Shown here: positions 62,117 to 64,000 of the stretch, piece after piece
Position numbering within the stretch: the stretch's first letter is position 1
Layout of the letters: every line of letters starts with the position of its first letter
Assembly: GCA_964019135.1 (NCBI GenBank)
Contig: OZ025260.1
Span: 14,068,254 to 14,132,253, forward strand
From: Arenicola marina
Taxonomy: Eukaryota; Annelida; Polychaeta; Arenicolidae
DNA: 64,000 bases
Direction: 5' to 3'
Translations under genes and position numbers: made by a program
The notes under the pieces: model-generated
Told to the model about the DNA's origin: nothing
Databases searched by the model: none
The model's input: the letters and a program-made list of their open reading frames with translations, nothing else

Positions 62117-62909
62117 GTACGTTATGATAGACCAGCGCCCGCCGCTAACGGGCACGTTATGATAGACTCTCTATTGTCACCGGTGGCTCTAAGCTCTGTG
62201 AGATGTTATCTGGGGATAGCTGTGCTGATCCCTCTTTCCAAATTATATCGAGGATATCGTTGAGTAGTAAATAGCTAGATAGGAGTTATACGTGGGCTAT
62301 TTTAAGACAATTGCTCGCCCTCACATGGACCAACGATGTCAGCGCTCCGTTGATAAGTTTATCCACAGTAGAATCAACCGCTTCGTTTCACTGCTATTTA
62401 CGATGTGGCCTGCCGTTCTGATCTGCTGAGCCGAATAATTTATTGCAGAAAAAAACGTTTTCATAAAAAACAGCGTATAAAATTATGTGAACAAAAAACA
62501 TCAAGTTACATCATCCATATAAACTGTGGAATTTTTCCCTGTAATTTATTGCTCAATCAAGGTGAGATCAGCAACGAACATGTTTCATTTGCTCTGTGGG
62601 CCTTTAGTTAAGAATATGAGAGTAGCGTAACAATGTAACAAAGTAAGTAAGTGGTTCGTACCATCCCTCCTGTGGCTACCATAACATTATAAACATAATG
62701 CATCGGCACATTGCGTAACACACATATATGCGGTTTGTGCACCTGTTACTTTTGTCTCAATACTCGGGTGCTTCTCCTCAACTGTTTCTTCAGATGTTTC
62801 TTCACGAGATCCCGCGTGAAGCTTGCATTTAGCACTTTGATTGCCCCCCCCCCCCTCTTTGCCTCTTCGAGGTGTGTCCCTGACCCGTGCATGTTTCTGT
62901 CTCCCCCAG
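62117..62909 (+). other. Intron, 793 bases
   Basis: GTACGTT to TCTCCCCCAG, phase 1. A direct repeat TACGTTATGATAGAC lies at its start (about 62,118 and 62,153). Otherwise AT-rich with no feature seen. Confidence 0.75.
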
Positions 62910-62986
62910 GCGGCCGACCCTCGAACCCTGCCACGGCCGGACTCCGGAAGCGGGATCGCTCCTCCAGCGTGGGGTCCGACTCACAG
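62910..62986 (+). CDS. Exon: short Ser/Arg-rich segment
   Basis: The acceptor TTTCTGTCTCCCCCAG precedes 62,910 and fits the phase 1 donor before it. The peptide is GGRPSNPATAGLRKRDRSSS followed by VGSDSQ. A donor CACAG/GTACAGC follows 62,986, giving phase 0 out. If this weak donor is not used, the frame runs on to a stop at 63,161-63,163 and would make this the last exon. No AATAAA was seen downstream, so splicing to an exon beyond the window is preferred. Confidence 0.7.
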
Positions 62987-63654
62987 GTACAGCGCCCCCT
63001 GGCGAATCACCCCGTAACCCTGAACCCTGTCAATCGGACTAAAACACGGAACTTCAATAGCGGCTGCGGGGACAGTATTGGCTTATCGACTGTACACCTT
63101 AAGCTTTATTCGCCCGTATCTAGAAATAACAATAGCGTGTTTGATTACTATGAGCCGTGTTAACTATGGAGATATTGGCGATGATAACTCCGTTAAAGAG
63201 CATGGGTCTTAACTATAATACACACCATGTCATGGCAATAACAGGATGCCCTTCTGAAACTCGTGAGTGGAGACCCGGATCCATGGGAGATGTGTGTGTG
63301 GGGGGAGGGGTGCACTGTATGAAGTGAAACATCTTGTTACCAATTGCCACATGTAGTATTCCAGTGTTGCCTGCTCGCACATTGCTCGCACATTAAGTGA
63401 AGTATTTTTTGTTTATGTTTTTTTTATTTTGGGATTTTTCTGTATTTTATATCATGCGTAATATATATATATATATGTAAAATGTTGTGTATCGGAGTCT
63501 TGTTTTGTGGTTTTGTATTATCATTGTTTGGATTGTTTGTTTATTGTATCGGTGTCTCGTGCTTAAAAGATCATATTTAATGGCAGCATGTTCGTCATAC
63601 TTAAAATGCGCTGTAGTTTAATGTGATTAATGTGTTTTTGTGTGTCTTCTGTTT
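62987..63654. other. Downstream intron or 3' region
   Basis: An in-frame stop occurs at 63,161-63,163 if the donor at 62,987 is not used. A (TA)n run lies at 63,461-63,476 and T runs at about 63,418-63,425. No AATAAA signal was noticed. Confidence 0.5.
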
Positions 63655-64000
63655 CCTTTTTTTTGCCCCTCCCGCAACCAATCCTATCTCCCTCACCGAC
63701 CGCACCCCACCCCACCCCACACCTTGCATGCGTTACTCCTTGCGCCCACTCTCACCCTACAAACTGATCCTCACCCTCACCCTACCTTTACCCTAACCCT
63801 CGCTCTCACCCTCACCGTACCCTCACCCTCACCCTAACCCTCGCCCTCACCCTCACCCTCACCCTAACCCTCGCCCTCGCCCTCACCCTACCTTTACCCT
63901 AACCCTCGCCCTCACCCTCACCGTACCCTCACCATCACCCTAACCCTCGCCCTCACCCTCACCCTCACCCTAACCCTCGCCCTCACCCTCACCCTAACCC
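63655..64000. repeat. Degenerate telomere-like hexamer array
   Basis: C-rich hexamers CCCTCA, CCCTAA, CCCTCG and CCCTAC alternate up to the window edge. CCCTAA, the animal telomere repeat, appears about seven times but never in long pure runs. A larger unit with CCTACCTTTACCCTAACCC recurs after about 106 bases (63,781 and 63,887). It sits downstream of an open-ended gene, so it is more likely interstitial than a true chromosome end. Confidence 0.75.

Larger units (their letters stand above)
28575..62986 (+). other. Gene locus: large CAP-Gly, CLIP-like protein (partial)
   Basis: Six exons on the + strand join in frame: 28,575-32,322; 42,476-42,718; 59,375-59,501; 60,152-60,356; 60,703-62,116; 62,910-62,986. 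They total 5,814 nt (1,938 codons). Intron phases are 1, 1, 2, 0 and 1; each acceptor supplies exactly the bases left over from the previous donor, which is strong internal support. The single CAP-Gly domain places the product on microtubules. The rest is low complexity, with SP-K/R sites. The start codon and probably further 3' exons are outside the window. Extra phase-1 exons in the 16.7-kb intron cannot be excluded. The exact orthologue was not identified, so no symbol is given. Confidence 0.85.

Overview
The window is nuclear DNA of an animal, most likely an invertebrate. Evidence: long introns with canonical GT/AG borders, tRNA-derived SINEs, many families of tandem minisatellites, and one large GC-rich multi-exon gene on the + strand. 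The genus cannot be named from the sequence. No bacterial operon, CRISPR array or intact transposase gene was recognised.

Layout. Bases 1-10,984 hold no recognisable exon. They carry SINE copies (276-525, 2,255-2,390, 2,775-2,915), a near-perfect 83-base hairpin (3,734-3,816), a 205-bp duplication (4,451-4,925) and a 22-bp minisatellite (6,048-6,548). Bases 10,985-28,483 are one uninterrupted satellite of about 625 copies of a 28-bp unit. It is organised into larger blocks repeating at about 90 and 68 units. Its very long open frames are an artefact: the unit has no stop codon in any + frame.

The gene. Ninety-one bases after the satellite a 3' splice site opens a 3.75-kb exon (28,575-32,322) with a CAP-Gly domain (microtubule plus-end/tubulin tail binding), an SKIP (SxIP-like) motif, KSPSPEK phospho-motifs and a series of N-x-T-F-[ED]-[VIM] repeats. 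Further exons follow at 42,476-42,718, 59,375-59,501, 60,152-60,356, 60,703-62,116 and 62,910-62,986. All junction phases agree (1,1,2,0,1) and the six exons sum to 5,814 nt, or 1,938 codons, with no internal stop. Neither a start exon nor a certain last exon is in the window. The product looks like a large, mostly disordered CLIP-like microtubule-associated protein: acidic middle, then a basic Pro/Ala/Lys-rich C-terminal part.

The introns. The 10.2-kb and 16.7-kb introns are packed with unrelated minisatellites: a 48-bp array whose units carry the CRE palindrome TGACGTCA, a 43-bp array, a 69-77-bp array with a long G tract per unit, a 21-bp array, a 55-bp array, 132-bp triplicates and a T/C-rich 27/55-bp array. 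There are also SINEs and a 665-bp element with terminal inverted repeats. Three of the six acceptors are directly preceded by pyrimidine-rich tandem repeats that almost lack AG. The window ends in degenerate telomere-like CCCTAA/CCCTCA hexamers.
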